Assembly: GCF_000296695.1 (NCBI RefSeq)
Contig: NZ_BAFK01000024.1
Location: forward strand, 1 to 55,326
From: Rheinheimera nanhaiensis E407-8
GTDB lineage: Bacteria > Pseudomonadota > Gammaproteobacteria > Enterobacterales > Alteromonadaceae
Reading direction: 5' to 3'
DNA: 55,326 nt
The notes below the pieces were generated by a model. It worked only from the letters and a program-made list of their open reading frames with translations. It did not search any database and had not been told where the DNA came from. Of this stretch, positions 1 to 9,784 are shown one piece after another; position 1 is the stretch's first letter; each line of letters starts with the position of its first letter. The translations under genes and the position numbers were made by a program.

Positions 1-670
1 ACACCTGCTGGTCAAAATCCGGCCATAAGGTCTCGGTAAACCACAGCTCCGCGTAAGCAGCCTGCCATAATAAAAAATTACTGATGCGCAAATCGCCCCC
101 GGTGCGGATCAATAAATCCAGCTCGGGTTGGTCATGCATCTGCACCTGTTGCGCAAACAGGCTTTCGTCTATTTGCTCCGGCGTTAACTGTCCCTGCGCA
201 ACCTGAGCGGCCAGTTGGCGGGCCGCATTCACCATGTCCCAGCGGCCACCGTAATTAGCAGCAATATTCAGTGTCAGGGCAGTGTTCGCGGCGGTAAGCT
301 GCTCCGCTTTACTGATACTGTCGCGCAGCTTGTCACTAAAAGCCGATAAATCGCCAACAATTTTTAACCTGACATTATGCTTATGCAGCGTTTTTACTTC
401 ACTTTGCAGCACCATCAAAAACAGCTGCATCAGGGTTGACACTTCCTCTTCTGGCCGGCGCCAGTTTTCACTGCTAAAGGCAAATAAGGTCAGTGATTTT
501 ATGCCCAGCTCACGGCAGAAACTCACGCTGCGCCGCACCGCTTCTACACCTTTTTTATGGCCCCATACCCGGGGTTTACCCTGGCGCTGGGCCCAGCGGC
601 CATTACCATCCATGATAATTGCCACATGCTGTGGCAATGTTTGCGCGTTAAGCTGCGCATCTGCAGTCAT
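1..670 (-). CDS. uppS: Undecaprenyl diphosphate synthase (isoprenyl transferase), 3' end off the window
   Basis: Cytosolic cis-prenyltransferase that condenses isopentenyl diphosphate onto farnesyl diphosphate to make the C55 lipid carrier of peptidoglycan and O-antigen synthesis. Reading the minus strand from the ATG at 670 gives 223 codons without a stop. The family signature IMDGNGRWA lies near residue 20 (the Asp is catalytic), followed by the GHKKG substrate-binding motif, SSENW, NYGGR, and near the cut the DLLIRTGGDLRISNF block and an AELWF motif. Family members are about 250 residues, so only some 25 C-terminal residues lie outside. It follows frr in the same direction, the usual rpsB-tsf-pyrH-frr-uppS order, but a terminator-like hairpin separates it from frr, so it may also have its own promoter. 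Confidence 0.96.
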   Translation of the reverse strand, partial: MTADAQLNAQTLPQHVAIIMDGNGRWAQRQGKPRVWGHKKGVEAVRRSVSFCRELGIKSLTLFAFSSENWRRPEEEVSTLMQLFLMVLQSEVKTLHKHNVRLKIVGDLSAFSDKLRDSISKAEQLTAANTALTLNIAANYGGRWDMVNAARQLAAQVAQGQLTPEQIDESLFAQQVQMHDQPELDLLIRTGGDLRISNFLLWQAAYAELWFTETLWPDFDQQV

Positions 671-745
671 AAAGTGCAACCTGTCCTTATACATCTTAGG
701 GTTTTAGCCGATGGTGGCTATCACACAATCATATCATTCGCATAG

Positions 746-780
746 AAAAAGGCGCCGTAATGCTTAAGCGTCACGACGCC
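746..780 (-). terminator. Rho-independent terminator after frr
   Basis: On the minus strand a 10-bp stem with two G-U pairs (771-780 with 751-760) is followed by five T (750-746). It sits 24 bases after the frr stop and about 75 bases before the uppS start, so it probably reduces rather than abolishes transcription into uppS. Confidence 0.75.
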
Positions 781-803
781 CAAAAGGTTAACAGAAGTCG
801 GTT

Positions 804-1361
804 TTAAACTTCCATCAGTTCCTTTTCTTTTTCTGCCAGTACTTCGTCAATTTTTTTCACGAAGCTGTCGGTGATCTTCTGAATTTCTTCCGTGGCGCGG
901 CGCTCATCATCTTCACTGATAGCTTTGTCTTTTTGCAGCGTTTTTAAATCCGCATTAGCGTCACGGCGAATATTACGCACCGCAACACGGCCATTTTCTG
1001 CTTCGCCGCGTACCAGTTTTACCAGGCTCTTACGCCGCTCTTCTGTCAGCGGTGGCAGCGGTACACGGATAATGGTACCGGCAGACATCGGGTTTAAACC
1101 TAAATCTGACGCCATAATGGCTTTTTCTACTGCCGCGGTCAGGCTTTTATCAAATACGGTAATAGCCAGTGTGCGCGCATCTTCAATAGACACGTTACCC
1201 ACCTGACGCAGCGGGGTGTCAGCACCATAGTAAGACACCATAATGCCGTCTAATAAACTGGGGTGAGCACGGCCGGTACGTACTTTACTGAGTTGGACTT
1301 TCAGCGCTTCTACGCTTTTTTCCATCCGTACTTTGCTGTCTTTAATAATGTCGTTAATCAC
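804..1361 (-). CDS. frr: Ribosome recycling factor
   Basis: Releases the post-termination ribosome from mRNA together with EF-G. The 185-residue product has the standard family length and matches along its whole course: an N-terminal helix with [13 protein letters not shown] near residue 27, then the segment [22 protein letters not shown] (split here by description only: residues about 90-112) and the long helical C-terminus ending in KEKELMEV. The start codon is GTG, with an AAGGA ribosome site about ten bases upstream; no in-frame ATG fits the family N-terminus better. It lies 59 bases after pyrH in the same direction and is probably cotranscribed with it. A terminator follows directly. Confidence 0.97.
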   Translation of the reverse strand: MINDIIKDSKVRMEKSVEALKVQLSKVRTGRAHPSLLDGIMVSYYGADTPLRQVGNVSIEDARTLAITVFDKSLTAAVEKAIMASDLGLNPMSAGTIIRVPLPPLTEERRKSLVKLVRGEAENGRVAVRNIRRDANADLKTLQKDKAISEDDERRATEEIQKITDSFVKKIDEVLAEKEKELMEV

Positions 1362-1420
1362 CTTGGGTATCCTTTTTTCTTCGTCTTATCACTAAGCCGG
1401 GCTTAAGCAGGCCGGCTAGT

Positions 1421-2161
1421 TTACTGTAAATTCTCGGCGTGGTCGATGACCGTGCCTTCCTGCTCGCCCATAATGACGCGCTTTAAGGCGCCGGCAGTGT
1501 TCATATTAAACACGCGGATTTGCAGGTTGTGGTCACGTGCCAGCGTAAAAGCGGCTAAATCCATCACTTTTAGCTCTTTATCCAGCACTTCATTATAGGT
1601 TAACTGATGATACAGCGTGGCGGTGGGATCTTTTACCGGATCGGCCGAATAGACGCCGTCTACTTTAGTGGCTTTTAACACCGCATCGGCTTCAATTTCA
1701 ATGCCGCGTAAGCAGGCTGCCGAATCAGTGGTGAAAAACGGGTTACCGGTACCGGCAGAGAAAATCACCACCCGGCCCGATTTCAGCAGGCTGATTGCTT
1801 CTGCCCAGCTGTAGTTGTCACACACACCGTTAAGAGGAATGGCGCTCATCATACGGGCGTTTACATAGGCGCGGTGCAGCGCGTCGCGCATGGCCAGGCC
1901 GTTCATTACCGTGGCCAGCATGCCCATATGGTCGCCTACTACGCGGTTCATACCGGCTTTGGCTAAGCCTTCACCGCGGAAAATGTTACCGCCACCGATG
2001 ACGATGCCTACCTGTACGCCCAGCTCCACCAGCTCTTTAATTTCCTGTGCCATCCGATCCAGCACTTTGGGGTCGATGCCAAAGCCTTCATCACCCATCA
2101 GGGCTTCACCACTGAGTTTTAATAAGATCCTGCGATAGGTTGGTTTTGGATTTGTGCTCAT
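1421..2161 (-). CDS. pyrH: UMP kinase
   Basis: Phosphorylates UMP to UDP with ATP in pyrimidine nucleotide synthesis; the bacterial enzyme is a hexamer of the amino-acid kinase fold, regulated by GTP and UTP. The 246-residue product carries the LKLSGEAL nucleotide-binding segment near residue 15, the [12 protein letters not shown] loop near residue 55, the [16 protein letters not shown] segment near residue 140, and DGVYSADP near residue 170. It lies between tsf and frr in the conserved operon order. The ATG at 2161 is preceded by an AAGAGGATGTC stretch that serves as ribosome site. A strong terminator lies between tsf and this gene, so pyrH probably depends on readthrough or a promoter of its own in 2162-2202. 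Confidence 0.97.
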   Translation of the reverse strand: MSTNPKPTYRRILLKLSGEALMGDEGFGIDPKVLDRMAQEIKELVELGVQVGIVIGGGNIFRGEGLAKAGMNRVVGDHMGMLATVMNGLAMRDALHRAYVNARMMSAIPLNGVCDNYSWAEAISLLKSGRVVIFSAGTGNPFFTTDSAACLRGIEIEADAVLKATKVDGVYSADPVKDPTATLYHQLTYNEVLDKELKVMDLAAFTLARDHNLQIRVFNMNTAGALKRVIMGEQEGTVIDHAENLQ

Positions 2162-2202
2162 GACATCCTCTTAGTGCTGGCTGGCGTTGACGATTTAGCG
2201 GG

Positions 2203-2245
2203 TAAAAAAAACCGCGGCCCGGTGGGTAAACCGAAGGCCGCGGTT
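2203..2245 (-). terminator. Rho-independent terminator after tsf
   Basis: On the minus strand AACCGCGGCC (2236-2245) pairs with GGCCGCGGTT (2209-2218 region) around a loop of about 17 bases, followed by a run of seven or eight T. It is a GC-rich perfect stem, one of the clearest terminators in the window, 37 bases after the tsf stop. Confidence 0.88.
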
Positions 2246-2281
2246 ATTCTAGCGGTTTTTGCCGTTAGGCAGAAGAATAAA

Positions 2282-3154
2282 TTACTTCTTCGCTGCCGCG
2301 ATCTGGGCGGCTACTTCAGCCGCGAAGTCTTCTTCTTTCTTCTCGATACCTTCGCCCACTTCTAAACGAATGAAAGAAATGGCTTTGGCACCGTTTTGTT
2401 TCAGGAAGTCACCGGTAGTGATAGACGGATCTTTCACGAACGGCTGACCGGTTAAGCTCACTTCGCCAGTGAACTTGGTCATACGGCCGGCAACCATCTT
2501 CTCAGCGATTTCTTGTGGCTTACCAGAGTTAACCGCAATTTCAACCTGGATTTGACGCTCACGTTCTACCACTTCGGCAGACACGTCTTCCGGATTTACA
2601 TAGCCTGGGTTGTTTGCTGCAACGTGCATCGCTACGTCTTTGGCGATCTCTTCGTTACCGCCTTCCAGCACCGCTAATACACCGATACGGCCTGAGTGCA
2701 CGTAAGAACCGATAACCGCACCTTCAACTACCGCAGCGCGGCGTACGTTGATGTTTTCACCGATTTTAGCAACCAAAGTAGCACGGGTGTCTTCTACTGA
2801 AGTGCCGTTTAAGTCAGCGGCTAAAATAGCTTCTGCCGTGAACAGTTTGTTAGCGTGGGCTAAATCAGCCACAGCGTTAGCAAACGCCAGGAAGCTGGCA
2901 TCACGCGCTACGAAGTCTGTTTCACAGTTGAACTCGATAGCAATACCGTAACCGTTTGCTACACGAGTGATAATAGTACCTTCAGCGGCGATACGGCCAG
3001 CTTTCTTGGCAGCTTTGGCTAAACCACTTTTACGCATGGCGTCGATTGCAGCTTCGATATCACCTGCAGTCTCTTCCAGTGCTTTTTTACAATCCATCAT
3101 GCCAGCGCCAGTGCGCTCGCGAAGTTCTTTTACTAAAGCGGCAGTTACAGCCAT
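2282..3154 (-). CDS. tsf: Translation elongation factor Ts
   Basis: Nucleotide exchange factor that regenerates EF-Tu-GTP. The 290-residue product starts with [20 protein letters not shown], the N-terminal UBA-like domain, and carries the TDFVAR motif near residue 80 that contacts EF-Tu, followed by two dimerisation-type core subdomains. The open frame extends 20 codons upstream, but those residues do not belong to the family, and the ATG at 3154 has a GAGGAAG ribosome site seven to eight bases upstream, so I take 3154 as the start. It follows rpsB by about 110 bases, with stem-loops in between. Confidence 0.97.
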   Translation of the reverse strand: MAVTAALVKELRERTGAGMMDCKKALEETAGDIEAAIDAMRKSGLAKAAKKAGRIAAEGTIITRVANGYGIAIEFNCETDFVARDASFLAFANAVADLAHANKLFTAEAILAADLNGTSVEDTRATLVAKIGENINVRRAAVVEGAVIGSYVHSGRIGVLAVLEGGNEEIAKDVAMHVAANNPGYVNPEDVSAEVVERERQIQVEIAVNSGKPQEIAEKMVAGRMTKFTGEVSLTGQPFVKDPSITTGDFLKQNGAKAISFIRLEVGEGIEKKEEDFAAEVAAQIAAAKK

Positions 3155-3187
3155 GGGAGCTTCCTCGTATTCATTCTGGTTGGACAA

Positions 3188-3251
3188 ACAGGGGCCGTCT
3201 GGCCCCTGTCGCAATGTTGCACTGCACAGGCGCCAGCTTAGCCGGCACCTG
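3188..3251 (-). promoter_or_regulatory. Two stem-loops in the rpsB-tsf spacer (possible attenuator)
   Basis: The spacer between the rpsB stop and tsf folds into two hairpins. One has a perfect 9-bp stem (3188-3196 with 3201-3209, four-base loop). The other pairs 3227-3234 with 3244-3251 with one G-U pair. Neither has a T-run, so simple termination is unlikely. In enterobacteria the rpsB-tsf spacer holds an attenuator that lowers tsf expression; a comparable role here is inference. Confidence 0.4.
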
Positions 3252-3262
3252 TGACAATGAAA

Positions 3263-3991
3263 TTACTCTGCTTCAACGAAGGCTTCGGCTTCTGCCTGAA
3301 CTTCGATGTTTTTGTCACGACCTTCCAGGATGGCCTGACCAACAGCACCCAGGTATAACTGGATAGCGCGGATAGCGTCATCGTTACCTGGTACTACATA
3401 GTCAACACCTTTTGGATCAGAGTTAGTATCAACGATAGCCACAACCGGAATACCCAGGTTGTTCGCTTCTTTGATAGCGATATGTTCATGGTCAGCGTCG
3501 ATCACGAACAGCACGTCCGGTAAACCGCCCATGTCTTTAATACCACCTAAGCTCTTTTCCAGCTTGTCCATTTCACGGGTACGGTCTAAAGCTTCTTTCT
3601 TGGTCAGCTTATCGAAAGTACCGTCCTGGCTTTGCGCTTCCAGATCTTTTAAACGCTTGATTGACTGACGAACGGTTTTCCAGTTAGTCAGCATACCACC
3701 TAACCAGCGGTGGTTTACGTAGAACTGATCAGACTTAACTGCAGCTTCTTTAATGGCTTCAGAAGCGGCACGCTTAGTACCAACGAACAGGATCTTGCCC
3801 TTTTTCGCTGCTACTTGCTGAATGAATGCCAGAGCGTCGTTCATCATAGGAACAGTTTGTTCCAGGTTGATGATATGAACTTTGTTACGCGCGCCGAAAA
3901 TGAACGGCTTCATTTTTGGGTTCCAGTAACGGGTTTGGTGACCGAAGTGCACGCCCGCCTGGAGCATGTCGCGCATAGAAACTTTTGCCAT
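3263..3991 (-). CDS. rpsB: 30S ribosomal protein S2
   Basis: Structural protein of the small ribosomal subunit, which joins late and bridges to S1. The 242-residue product shows the family hallmarks: the start [20 protein letters not shown], then [20 protein letters not shown], the helix-rich insert around residues 110-160, and the DTNSDP and IPGND-like ([11 protein letters not shown]) segments near the C-terminus. The ATG at 3991 has an AGGA site about ten bases upstream. It is the first gene of the rpsB-tsf-pyrH-frr-uppS series and divergent from map. Confidence 0.97.
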   Translation of the reverse strand: MAKVSMRDMLQAGVHFGHQTRYWNPKMKPFIFGARNKVHIINLEQTVPMMNDALAFIQQVAAKKGKILFVGTKRAASEAIKEAAVKSDQFYVNHRWLGGMLTNWKTVRQSIKRLKDLEAQSQDGTFDKLTKKEALDRTREMDKLEKSLGGIKDMGGLPDVLFVIDADHEHIAIKEANNLGIPVVAIVDTNSDPKGVDYVVPGNDDAIRAIQLYLGAVGQAILEGRDKNIEVQAEAEAFVEAE

Positions 3992-4294
3992 GATTTAATT
4001 TCCTGTATAAGGGGTTAAGCCTCCATGTATCCCATACGCCGACTCTGGCCTGACTGTGGTTCAGTGCAGGGCAAAGCACCCCGGAATATGTGTCGATACA
4101 TGTGTGTTTTGTTTAATTACGCCAATTAAGCACGCTAAAACGCGGTAAAGAGCAAAAGCTTCTGCCTTATACGCGAATGCGATTTGCTAATTTGCGGCGC
4201 GCTTTATACCATAGACACCCTATAAACACAATGAAATGTGTATTTTTGCAGCAGCGGCGCCCGGCGTTGGCCCCGCCCCAAACAGAGAGACAGC
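3992..4294. promoter_or_regulatory. rpsB-map divergent intergenic region with rpsB leader
   Basis: About 300 bases hold the rpsB 5' leader (minus strand) and the map upstream region. The part nearest rpsB (about 4019-4100) is rich in short complementary segments. Proteobacterial rpsB leaders are known to bind S2 and repress their own translation, so an autoregulatory structure is likely here. I could not recognise a convincing sigma-70 promoter for either gene by eye, nor any gene in the gap. Confidence 0.35.
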
Positions 4295-5083
4295 ATGACA
4301 GCGACTATCAAAACTCCGGCCGAAATTGAAAAAATGCGCGTGGCAGGCCGTCTTGCCGCGCAGGTGCTGGAAATGATTGAGCCTTATGTAAAAGCCGGCG
4401 TCACCACCGACGAGCTTAACACCATCTGCCACAACTATATTGTTAACGAGCAGCAGGCGATACCGGCACCACTGAATTACCATGGCTTTCCTAAATCCAT
4501 CTGCACCTCGGTGAATCAGGTGATTTGTCACGGCATACCATCTGATAAAAAACTGAAAGACGGCGATATTATCAATATCGATATCACGGTAATTAAAGAT
4601 GGCTACCACGGCGATACCTCTAAGATGTTTGTGGTGGGCAAGCCCAGCATTATGGCCGAGCGGCTGATTCGGGTTACCCAGGAGTGTATGTACCTGGCAC
4701 TGAAAAAAGTGAAAAACGGCGTACGTTTAGGCGATATTGGCCATGTTATTCAGCAACATGCCGAAGCACATAGCTATTCAGTGGTGCGCGAATACTGCGG
4801 TCATGGCATCGGCGCTGTGTTTCATGAAGACCCGCAGGTGCTGCATTACGGCAAACCCGGTACCGGCGAAGTGCTCAAGACCGGCATGTGCCTAACCATA
4901 GAGCCGATGATTAACGCCGGTGGCCGTCACAGCAAACTGCTGGCCGATGGCTGGACAGTTGTCACCAAAGATCGCAGTTTATCCGCGCAGTTTGAACACA
5001 CTATTTTAGTTACCGATACCGGCTGTGAAATTTTAACCCTGCGCCAGGATGACACTATCGAGCGCATTTTAACTGCAGAATAG
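4295..5083 (+). CDS. map: Methionine aminopeptidase, type I
   Basis: Removes the initiator methionine from nascent proteins with small second residues, using two divalent metals in a pita-bread fold. The 262-residue product has the expected length. Metal and catalytic residues are visible: H79 in VICHGIP, D96 in IDITV, D107 in YHGDTS, the His of GHGIG near residue 170, the FHEDP segment, the Glu of TIEPMI near residue 203, and a final Glu in the FEHT segment. The frame is open 19 codons further upstream; I chose the ATG at 4295 because the family N-terminus starts there and AGAGA precedes it. It is followed 17 bases later by glnD and is divergent from rpsB, as in enterobacteria. Confidence 0.97.
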   Translation: MTATIKTPAEIEKMRVAGRLAAQVLEMIEPYVKAGVTTDELNTICHNYIVNEQQAIPAPLNYHGFPKSICTSVNQVICHGIPSDKKLKDGDIINIDITVIKDGYHGDTSKMFVVGKPSIMAERLIRVTQECMYLALKKVKNGVRLGDIGHVIQQHAEAHSYSVVREYCGHGIGAVFHEDPQVLHYGKPGTGEVLKTGMCLTIEPMINAGGRHSKLLADGWTVVTKDRSLSAQFEHTILVTDTGCEILTLRQDDTIERILTAE

Positions 5084-5100
5084 CCCCAGCGGAGACCAGC

Positions 5101-7725
5101 ATGAGCCAGGCGGTAATCTTTAGCAAAGCCCTTCCCGACAGTTACAGCCTGGACAGCTACAAAAAGCACTTCGCCGATTTTAACGACTGGCTAAGCAAAA
5201 GCTTTGCCCAGCACCCGGTAAACAGCCTGGTAAAAGCCCGCGCCGGCTTTATCGACGAGGTGCTGGTGCAGCTGTGGCACAACCTGGAGCTGCATAAAAG
5301 CAAAGACCTCAGTTTAATTGCCGTTGGCGGCTATGGTCGTGGCGAGCTGCACCCCTGCTCCGACATTGACTTGCTTATTTTGGCTGAAGGCCGGTTATCA
5401 GCCGCACAGCAAGACGCTATTGGTCAGTTTATTACCTTACTGTGGGACCTGCGCCTGGAAGTGGGCCACAGCGTTAGAACGGTAAAAGAGTCGGTAAAAC
5501 TGGGCAAAGACGACATTACCATTGCCACCAATTTACTGGAGATGCGCCTGCTGACCGGTAATAAGCCGCTGTTTGAACAGTTGCAACTGGAAGTGAGTAA
5601 AGACAGCTTCTGGACCAGCCAGGCGTTTTTTCAGGCTAAACGCCACGAGCAGCAACAACGGCATGCCCAGTATCATGGTACTGCGTATAATCTGGAGCCC
5701 AATTTAAAAGCCAACCCCGGCGGATTGCGCGATATTCAAACTATTGGCTGGGTAGCCAAACGCCACTTTCAAACCCGCACCATGCGCGAACTGGTGGCGT
5801 ATCAGTACCTTACTGAAGACGAATATCAGGAACTGATGGAGTGTGAGGCTTATCTGTGGCAAATGCGCTTTGCACTGCATTTGGAAGCGGGTCGCAACGA
5901 AAACCGTATTCTGTTTGACTATCAGCCGGCTGTGGCCGAGCGGCTTGGCTTTGGTGCTGACGGTAAAGCCTCGGTCGAGCGCATGATGAAGCGTTTTTTT
6001 CGCACCGTGCAGCGGGTTAGCGAACTCAATGAAATGTTGCTACAGCACTTTGATGGCAGCATTTTAAACCATAAAGAAAAGGTAAAAACCCTTGTTCTGG
6101 ATGATTACTTTGAGCTAAAAGGCCATTTGATCTGCGCCCGTGACAATGCCGTGTTTGCCCGGCGCGACAACTTGCTGCGGCTGTTTTGGCACATCGCTAA
6201 TAACTCCAACATCACCGGCGTGCACTCTGCTACCATGCGGCTGATCCGCCAGGTACGCCGCCGTTTAATGGGCGATTTGCAAGATTACGAGGCCTGCCGC
6301 CAGCTGTTTCTAGCCATTATCCGCCACCCACGCGGTATGGATAAAGCCATTACCCTGATGCACCGTTATGGTGTACTGGCGGCTTACTTACCGCAGTGGC
6401 GTAACATTGTCGGCCAGATGCAGTTTGATTTATTCCATGCCTACACCGTGGACGAGCACACCCACCGTTTACTGAAAAACCTGTATAAGTACACGCTAAG
6501 TGAACACGACAGCGAATTTCCGCTTTGCAGCGATATAGTGCGTAAAATGGAAAAGCCCGAGCTGTTGTATTTGGCCGGCATTTTTCATGATATTGCCAAA
6601 GGGCGCGGCGGTGACCACTCTGAGCTTGGCGCCATGGACGTGCGAGAATTTGCCAAACTGCATAAGCTTAGCGACTTTGACAGCAAGTTAATCGCCTGGC
6701 TGGTCGAGCATCATCTACTGATGTCTGTCACCGCACAGCGCCGTGACATTCACGACCCGGCCGTGGTGGCGGAGTTTGCCGAAAAGGTACGTGACGAAAC
6801 CCGGCTCAATTACCTGTACTGCTTAACGTTGGCCGATATTCGCGCTACCAATGACAACTTATGGAATGACTGGAAAGGCTCACTGCTGCGTGAGCTATTT
6901 TTAGCCACACAAAAAGCTTTTCGTCGCGGCCTGGAAAAGCCGATGGACTTGCGCGATCTTATTCGCGAAAACCAAAGCGAAGCCATGCCGCTGCTGCTAA
7001 AGCAAACCTTTAGCGAGACAGAAATATTGCAGCTGTGGAGCCGCATTAAAGCCGATTACTTTGCCCGCTATAGCGCCCGGCAAATAGTCTGGCATTGCGA
7101 GCATATTTTGCGGCATAAAAACCCGGACGAACCGCTGGTGTTGATCAGTAAAGCCCCTATTCGCGGCGGCACCCAGGTGTTTATTTACACTAAAGATCAG
7201 CCGAAATTGTTTGCCCGCTTAGTGGCGGCACTGGACAGCAAAAAAGTGAATATTTTTGATGCCCAAATCATGACCAACAAAGACGGTTATGCGATGGACA
7301 CCTTTGTGATTCTGGAACAAAACGGCGAAGCGGTGAACTCCCCATCGCGCCAGCAAAGCATTAAGCGCGCGCTGGAGCTGTATATTGCCGGTAAACCGGA
7401 TCTATCGCGGCAAAAAACCAAGTTATCGCGCCAGATGCGCCAGTTTAATGTGCCGCCCAAGGTGGTATTTTTACCCGGTAACACCAGCAAACGCACCATG
7501 ATAGAGTTGGCGGCGCTGGATACGCCTGGCCTGTTGGCCAATATCGGCGAGGTGTTTCAGCGCTGCGACGTGAACATTCATGCCGCAAAAATCACCACCA
7601 TCGGCGAGCGGGCTGAAGACTTTTTTATGATTTCAAATAGCGACGATCAGGCACTGTCCAGTGAGCAGCAAAGCGCACTGAAACGCGCACTGATCGAGCA
7701 ACTTTCACAGCAAACAGAAGGCTAA
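5101..7725 (+). CDS. glnD: Bifunctional [protein-PII] uridylyltransferase / uridylyl-removing enzyme
   Basis: Main nitrogen sensor: it uridylylates the PII proteins GlnB/GlnK when glutamine is low and removes the group when glutamine is high. The 874-residue product has the full domain set. The nucleotidyltransferase motif [19 protein letters not shown] is near residues 77-95, with the substrate-specific region after it. The HD phosphohydrolase motif [16 protein letters not shown] is near residues 494-509 (uridylyl removal). Two ACT domains lie about 690-770 and 800-870 (glutamine sensing). A GAG triplet before the ATG at 5101 serves as ribosome site. It lies between map and dapD, eight bases from dapD, so the three are likely one operon. 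Confidence 0.97.
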   Translation: MSQAVIFSKALPDSYSLDSYKKHFADFNDWLSKSFAQHPVNSLVKARAGFIDEVLVQLWHNLELHKSKDLSLIAVGGYGRGELHPCSDIDLLILAEGRLSAAQQDAIGQFITLLWDLRLEVGHSVRTVKESVKLGKDDITIATNLLEMRLLTGNKPLFEQLQLEVSKDSFWTSQAFFQAKRHEQQQRHAQYHGTAYNLEPNLKANPGGLRDIQTIGWVAKRHFQTRTMRELVAYQYLTEDEYQELMECEAYLWQMRFALHLEAGRNENRILFDYQPAVAERLGFGADGKASVERMMKRFFRTVQRVSELNEMLLQHFDGSILNHKEKVKTLVLDDYFELKGHLICARDNAVFARRDNLLRLFWHIANNSNITGVHSATMRLIRQVRRRLMGDLQDYEACRQLFLAIIRHPRGMDKAITLMHRYGVLAAYLPQWRNIVGQMQFDLFHAYTVDEHTHRLLKNLYKYTLSEHDSEFPLCSDIVRKMEKPELLYLAGIFHDIAKGRGGDHSELGAMDVREFAKLHKLSDFDSKLIAWLVEHHLLMSVTAQRRDIHDPAVVAEFAEKVRDETRLNYLYCLTLADIRATNDNLWNDWKGSLLRELFLATQKAFRRGLEKPMDLRDLIRENQSEAMPLLLKQTFSETEILQLWSRIKADYFARYSARQIVWHCEHILRHKNPDEPLVLISKAPIRGGTQVFIYTKDQPKLFARLVAALDSKKVNIFDAQIMTNKDGYAMDTFVILEQNGEAVNSPSRQQSIKRALELYIAGKPDLSRQKTKLSRQMRQFNVPPKVVFLPGNTSKRTMIELAALDTPGLLANIGEVFQRCDVNIHAAKITTIGERAEDFFMISNSDDQALSSEQQSALKRALIEQLSQQTEG

Positions 7726-7733
7726 CCAAGACA

Positions 7734-8558
7734 ATGTCAGAGTTAAAAAGCATTATTGAGCAGGCATTTGAACAGCGTGCCGACATTACCCCCAGCACGG
7801 TGTCGGCAGAGATAAAACAAGCAGTAGACAGCGTGATCAGCATGCTGGATAACGGCAGTGCCCGGGTCGCCGAGAAAATTGCCGGTGAATGGGTGGTACA
7901 CCAGTGGCTGAAAAAAGCCGTGTTGTTGTCGTTTCGCATTAACGATAACCAGGTGATGGACGGTGCAGAAAACCGCTTCTTTGACAAAGTGCCGATGAAA
8001 TATGCCAACTACACTGATGCACAGTTCCGCAGCGACGGCGTGCGCGTAGTACCGCCCGCTGCAGTGCGCCGCGGCAGCTATGTCGCCAAAAACGTGGTGC
8101 TGATGCCCTCTTACGTTAATATCGGCGCCTATGTGGGTGAAGGCACTATGGTAGACACCTGGGCTACCGTGGGCAGCTGCGCGCAAATTGGTAAAAACGT
8201 GCACTTATCTGGCGGTGTCGGCATCGGCGGCGTACTAGAGCCACTGCAAGCCAACCCAACCATTATTGAAGATAACTGCTTTATCGGCGCCCGCTCGGAA
8301 GTGGTAGAAGGCGTCATCGTGGAAGAAGGTGCCGTGCTGTCGATGGGCGTTTATATCAGCCAGAGCACACGCATTTACGACCGGGAAACCGGTGAAATCA
8401 GCTATGGCCGCGTGCCAGCCGGTGCCGTCGTCGTGCCGGGCTCAATCCCCAGTAAAGATGGCAGCCACAGCTTGTACGCTGCCATTATTGTAAAGAAAGT
8501 AGATGCGCAAACCCGCGCCAAAGTAGGTATTAACGCCTTGCTACGCAGCGTGGAATAA
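7734..8558 (+). CDS. dapD: 2,3,4,5-tetrahydropyridine-2,6-dicarboxylate N-succinyltransferase
   Basis: Transfers succinyl from succinyl-CoA to tetrahydrodipicolinate in the succinylase branch of lysine and meso-diaminopimelate synthesis. The 274-residue product is full length. It has an N-terminal helical domain (residues 1-100) and a left-handed parallel beta-helix made of hexapeptide repeats (about 105-240: [37 protein letters not shown] and others), typical of trimeric acyltransferases. It begins eight bases after the glnD stop and ends before a strong terminator, so it closes the map-glnD-dapD unit. Confidence 0.97.
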   Translation: MSELKSIIEQAFEQRADITPSTVSAEIKQAVDSVISMLDNGSARVAEKIAGEWVVHQWLKKAVLLSFRINDNQVMDGAENRFFDKVPMKYANYTDAQFRSDGVRVVPPAAVRRGSYVAKNVVLMPSYVNIGAYVGEGTMVDTWATVGSCAQIGKNVHLSGGVGIGGVLEPLQANPTIIEDNCFIGARSEVVEGVIVEEGAVLSMGVYISQSTRIYDRETGEISYGRVPAGAVVVPGSIPSKDGSHSLYAAIIVKKVDAQTRAKVGINALLRSVE

Positions 8559-8574
8559 TTTCCTGTCATAAAGC

Positions 8575-8604
8575 AAAACGGCAGGTAACCCCTGCCGTTT
8601 TTTA
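8575..8604 (+). terminator. Rho-independent terminator after dapD
   Basis: AAAACGGCAGG pairs with CCTGCCGTTTT around a short loop, followed by a T-run. The A-rich left arm lets it also work for the facing minus-strand gene that ends at 8623. Confidence 0.9.
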
Positions 8605-8622
8605 AATTAGGCTGTTACAACG

Positions 8623-8817
8623 TTAACCGATATACAGCATCACCGCAAAGCTGACCAAGCCCACAGCAGCAAACATGCCGTACTCAAGCCGTTTTTCAAA
8701 TTGTTTCTCGGCTCCCTCTGTTGCAGGCACCAGCAGGGCCGAAATCAGACAGGTTAAGCCTGCCAGCAAACATAAAGTGGTTAATCCAAATACCAGCGCC
8801 GAAGCTAACATCGCCAT
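8623..8817 (-). CDS. Small membrane protein, unknown function
   Basis: A 64-residue product with two hydrophobic helices (about residues 5-29 and 46-63), separated by a charged segment rich in Glu and Lys (EGAEKQFEKRLEYG). The likely topology is a hairpin in the inner membrane. I do not recognise the family. The ATG at 8817 has an AAGGGTGA ribosome site five to six bases upstream, which supports translation. It faces dapD and shares its terminator, and is divergent from cysZ. Nothing else in the sequence indicates a function. Confidence 0.7.
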   Translation of the reverse strand: MAMLASALVFGLTTLCLLAGLTCLISALLVPATEGAEKQFEKRLEYGMFAAVGLVSFAVMLYIG

Positions 8818-8912
8818 ATCTCACCCTTAGTAAACGTTAAACGGTTGCACCGCGCTGCGGTAAAAACTGCCGCTATTCTAGCATAAAGTGCCTGGTGTTA
8901 TGCCAGCACTGT

Positions 8913-8935
8913 GTAACAGCGTTATATTCTGTTAC
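8913..8935. promoter_or_regulatory. Inverted repeat upstream of cysZ (possible operator)
   Basis: GTAACAG at 8913-8919 and CTGTTAC at 8929-8935 form a perfect 7-base inverted repeat around an AT-rich centre containing TTATATT, which resembles a -10 box. It lies 88 bases before cysZ in the cysZ / small membrane protein divergent region. An operator overlapping a promoter is possible; no known consensus was recognised. Confidence 0.3.
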
Positions 8936-9022
8936 GAAAAAACGGCCAACAACTCCCTGGCTGCGCAGCCAAAGGCTTTATACTGCGCTTATTGTTCAGC
9001 GCACGCTGTTAGCGAGGGTGTA

Positions 9023-9784
9023 ATGTACTATTTTTTTCGTGGCTTAACTTTGATCCACACCAAAGGTTTAAAGCGTTTTGTGCTGGTGCCGCTTAGCATT
9101 AATCTGCTGTTGTTTTCGTTCGCGTTTTACCTGCTGCTTAACCAGGTTAATGCTATGGTGGCGGCCGTGCAGCAGTACCTGCCCGCCTGGCTGCATTGGC
9201 TGGAATATTTACTGATCCCGCTGGGTGTGATGACGCTGGTGATTGGTCTGGCGTACAGCTTTACCATGGTGGCCAACTTTATTGCTGCGCCCTTTAATGG
9301 CCTGCTAAGTGAAAAAGTCGAAGCGCATTTAACCGGCAAAAAGCTTCCCGACGCAGGTATGGCCGGCTTTATCAGAGACGTGCCACGCATGCTGGGGCGG
9401 GAATGGCAAAAACTGCTGTACGCGCTGCCACGCGCCATTATTTTATTTATCCTGTTTTTATTTCTGCCGGTTGTAGGCCCGATACTGTGGTTCTTGTTTA
9501 CCAGCTGGTTGCTGGCGATTCAGTATGCCGACTACCCTTACGACAACCACAAAATAGCCTTTCGCACCATGCGCCAGCAGCTACGTAACCAGCCAGGCAA
9601 CAGCTTTGCCTTTGGCATTACCGTCAATATTGCCTGCATGATCCCGCTGTTTAACCTGTTTGTGATGCCCGTAGCGGTATGCGGTGCCACTGCCATGTGG
9701 GTAGATAAGCTGGCAGCACTGAATGATCCGGCGCTTAAGATGCCAGGCGCCAAAGCCTACAATAAGCTGGATAAATACTGTTAA
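9023..9784 (+). CDS. cysZ: CysZ-family sulfate permease
   Basis: Inner-membrane protein for sulfate uptake linked to cysteine synthesis. The 253-residue product has the same length as the Escherichia coli protein and begins with the family pattern FFRGLTLIHTKGLKRFVLVP, followed by hydrophobic segments near residues 24-44, 65-95, 135-170 and 200-225. The DYPYDNHK segment near residue 172 is typical of the family. The frame is open 45 codons upstream, but the ATG at 9023 has GAGGGTG in front and matches the family start. It overlaps the convergent yqcA by four bases. Confidence 0.9.
   Translation: MYYFFRGLTLIHTKGLKRFVLVPLSINLLLFSFAFYLLLNQVNAMVAAVQQYLPAWLHWLEYLLIPLGVMTLVIGLAYSFTMVANFIAAPFNGLLSEKVEAHLTGKKLPDAGMAGFIRDVPRMLGREWQKLLYALPRAIILFILFLFLPVVGPILWFLFTSWLLAIQYADYPYDNHKIAFRTMRQQLRNQPGNSFAFGITVNIACMIPLFNLFVMPVAVCGATAMWVDKLAALNDPALKMPGAKAYNKLDKYC

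Noticed and set aside
282..707. Plus-strand ORFs over uppS and over most other genes
   Set aside because: They are antisense shadows of conserved genes with no family pattern or ribosome site.
3155..3214. 20-codon N-terminal extension of EF-Ts
   Set aside because: Residues do not belong to the family, and a strong ribosome site sits inside the extension directly before the ATG at 3154.
8562..8574. CTGTCATAAAGC after dapD as a Pho box
   Set aside because: Only one half-site is present, in a 3' region before a terminator.
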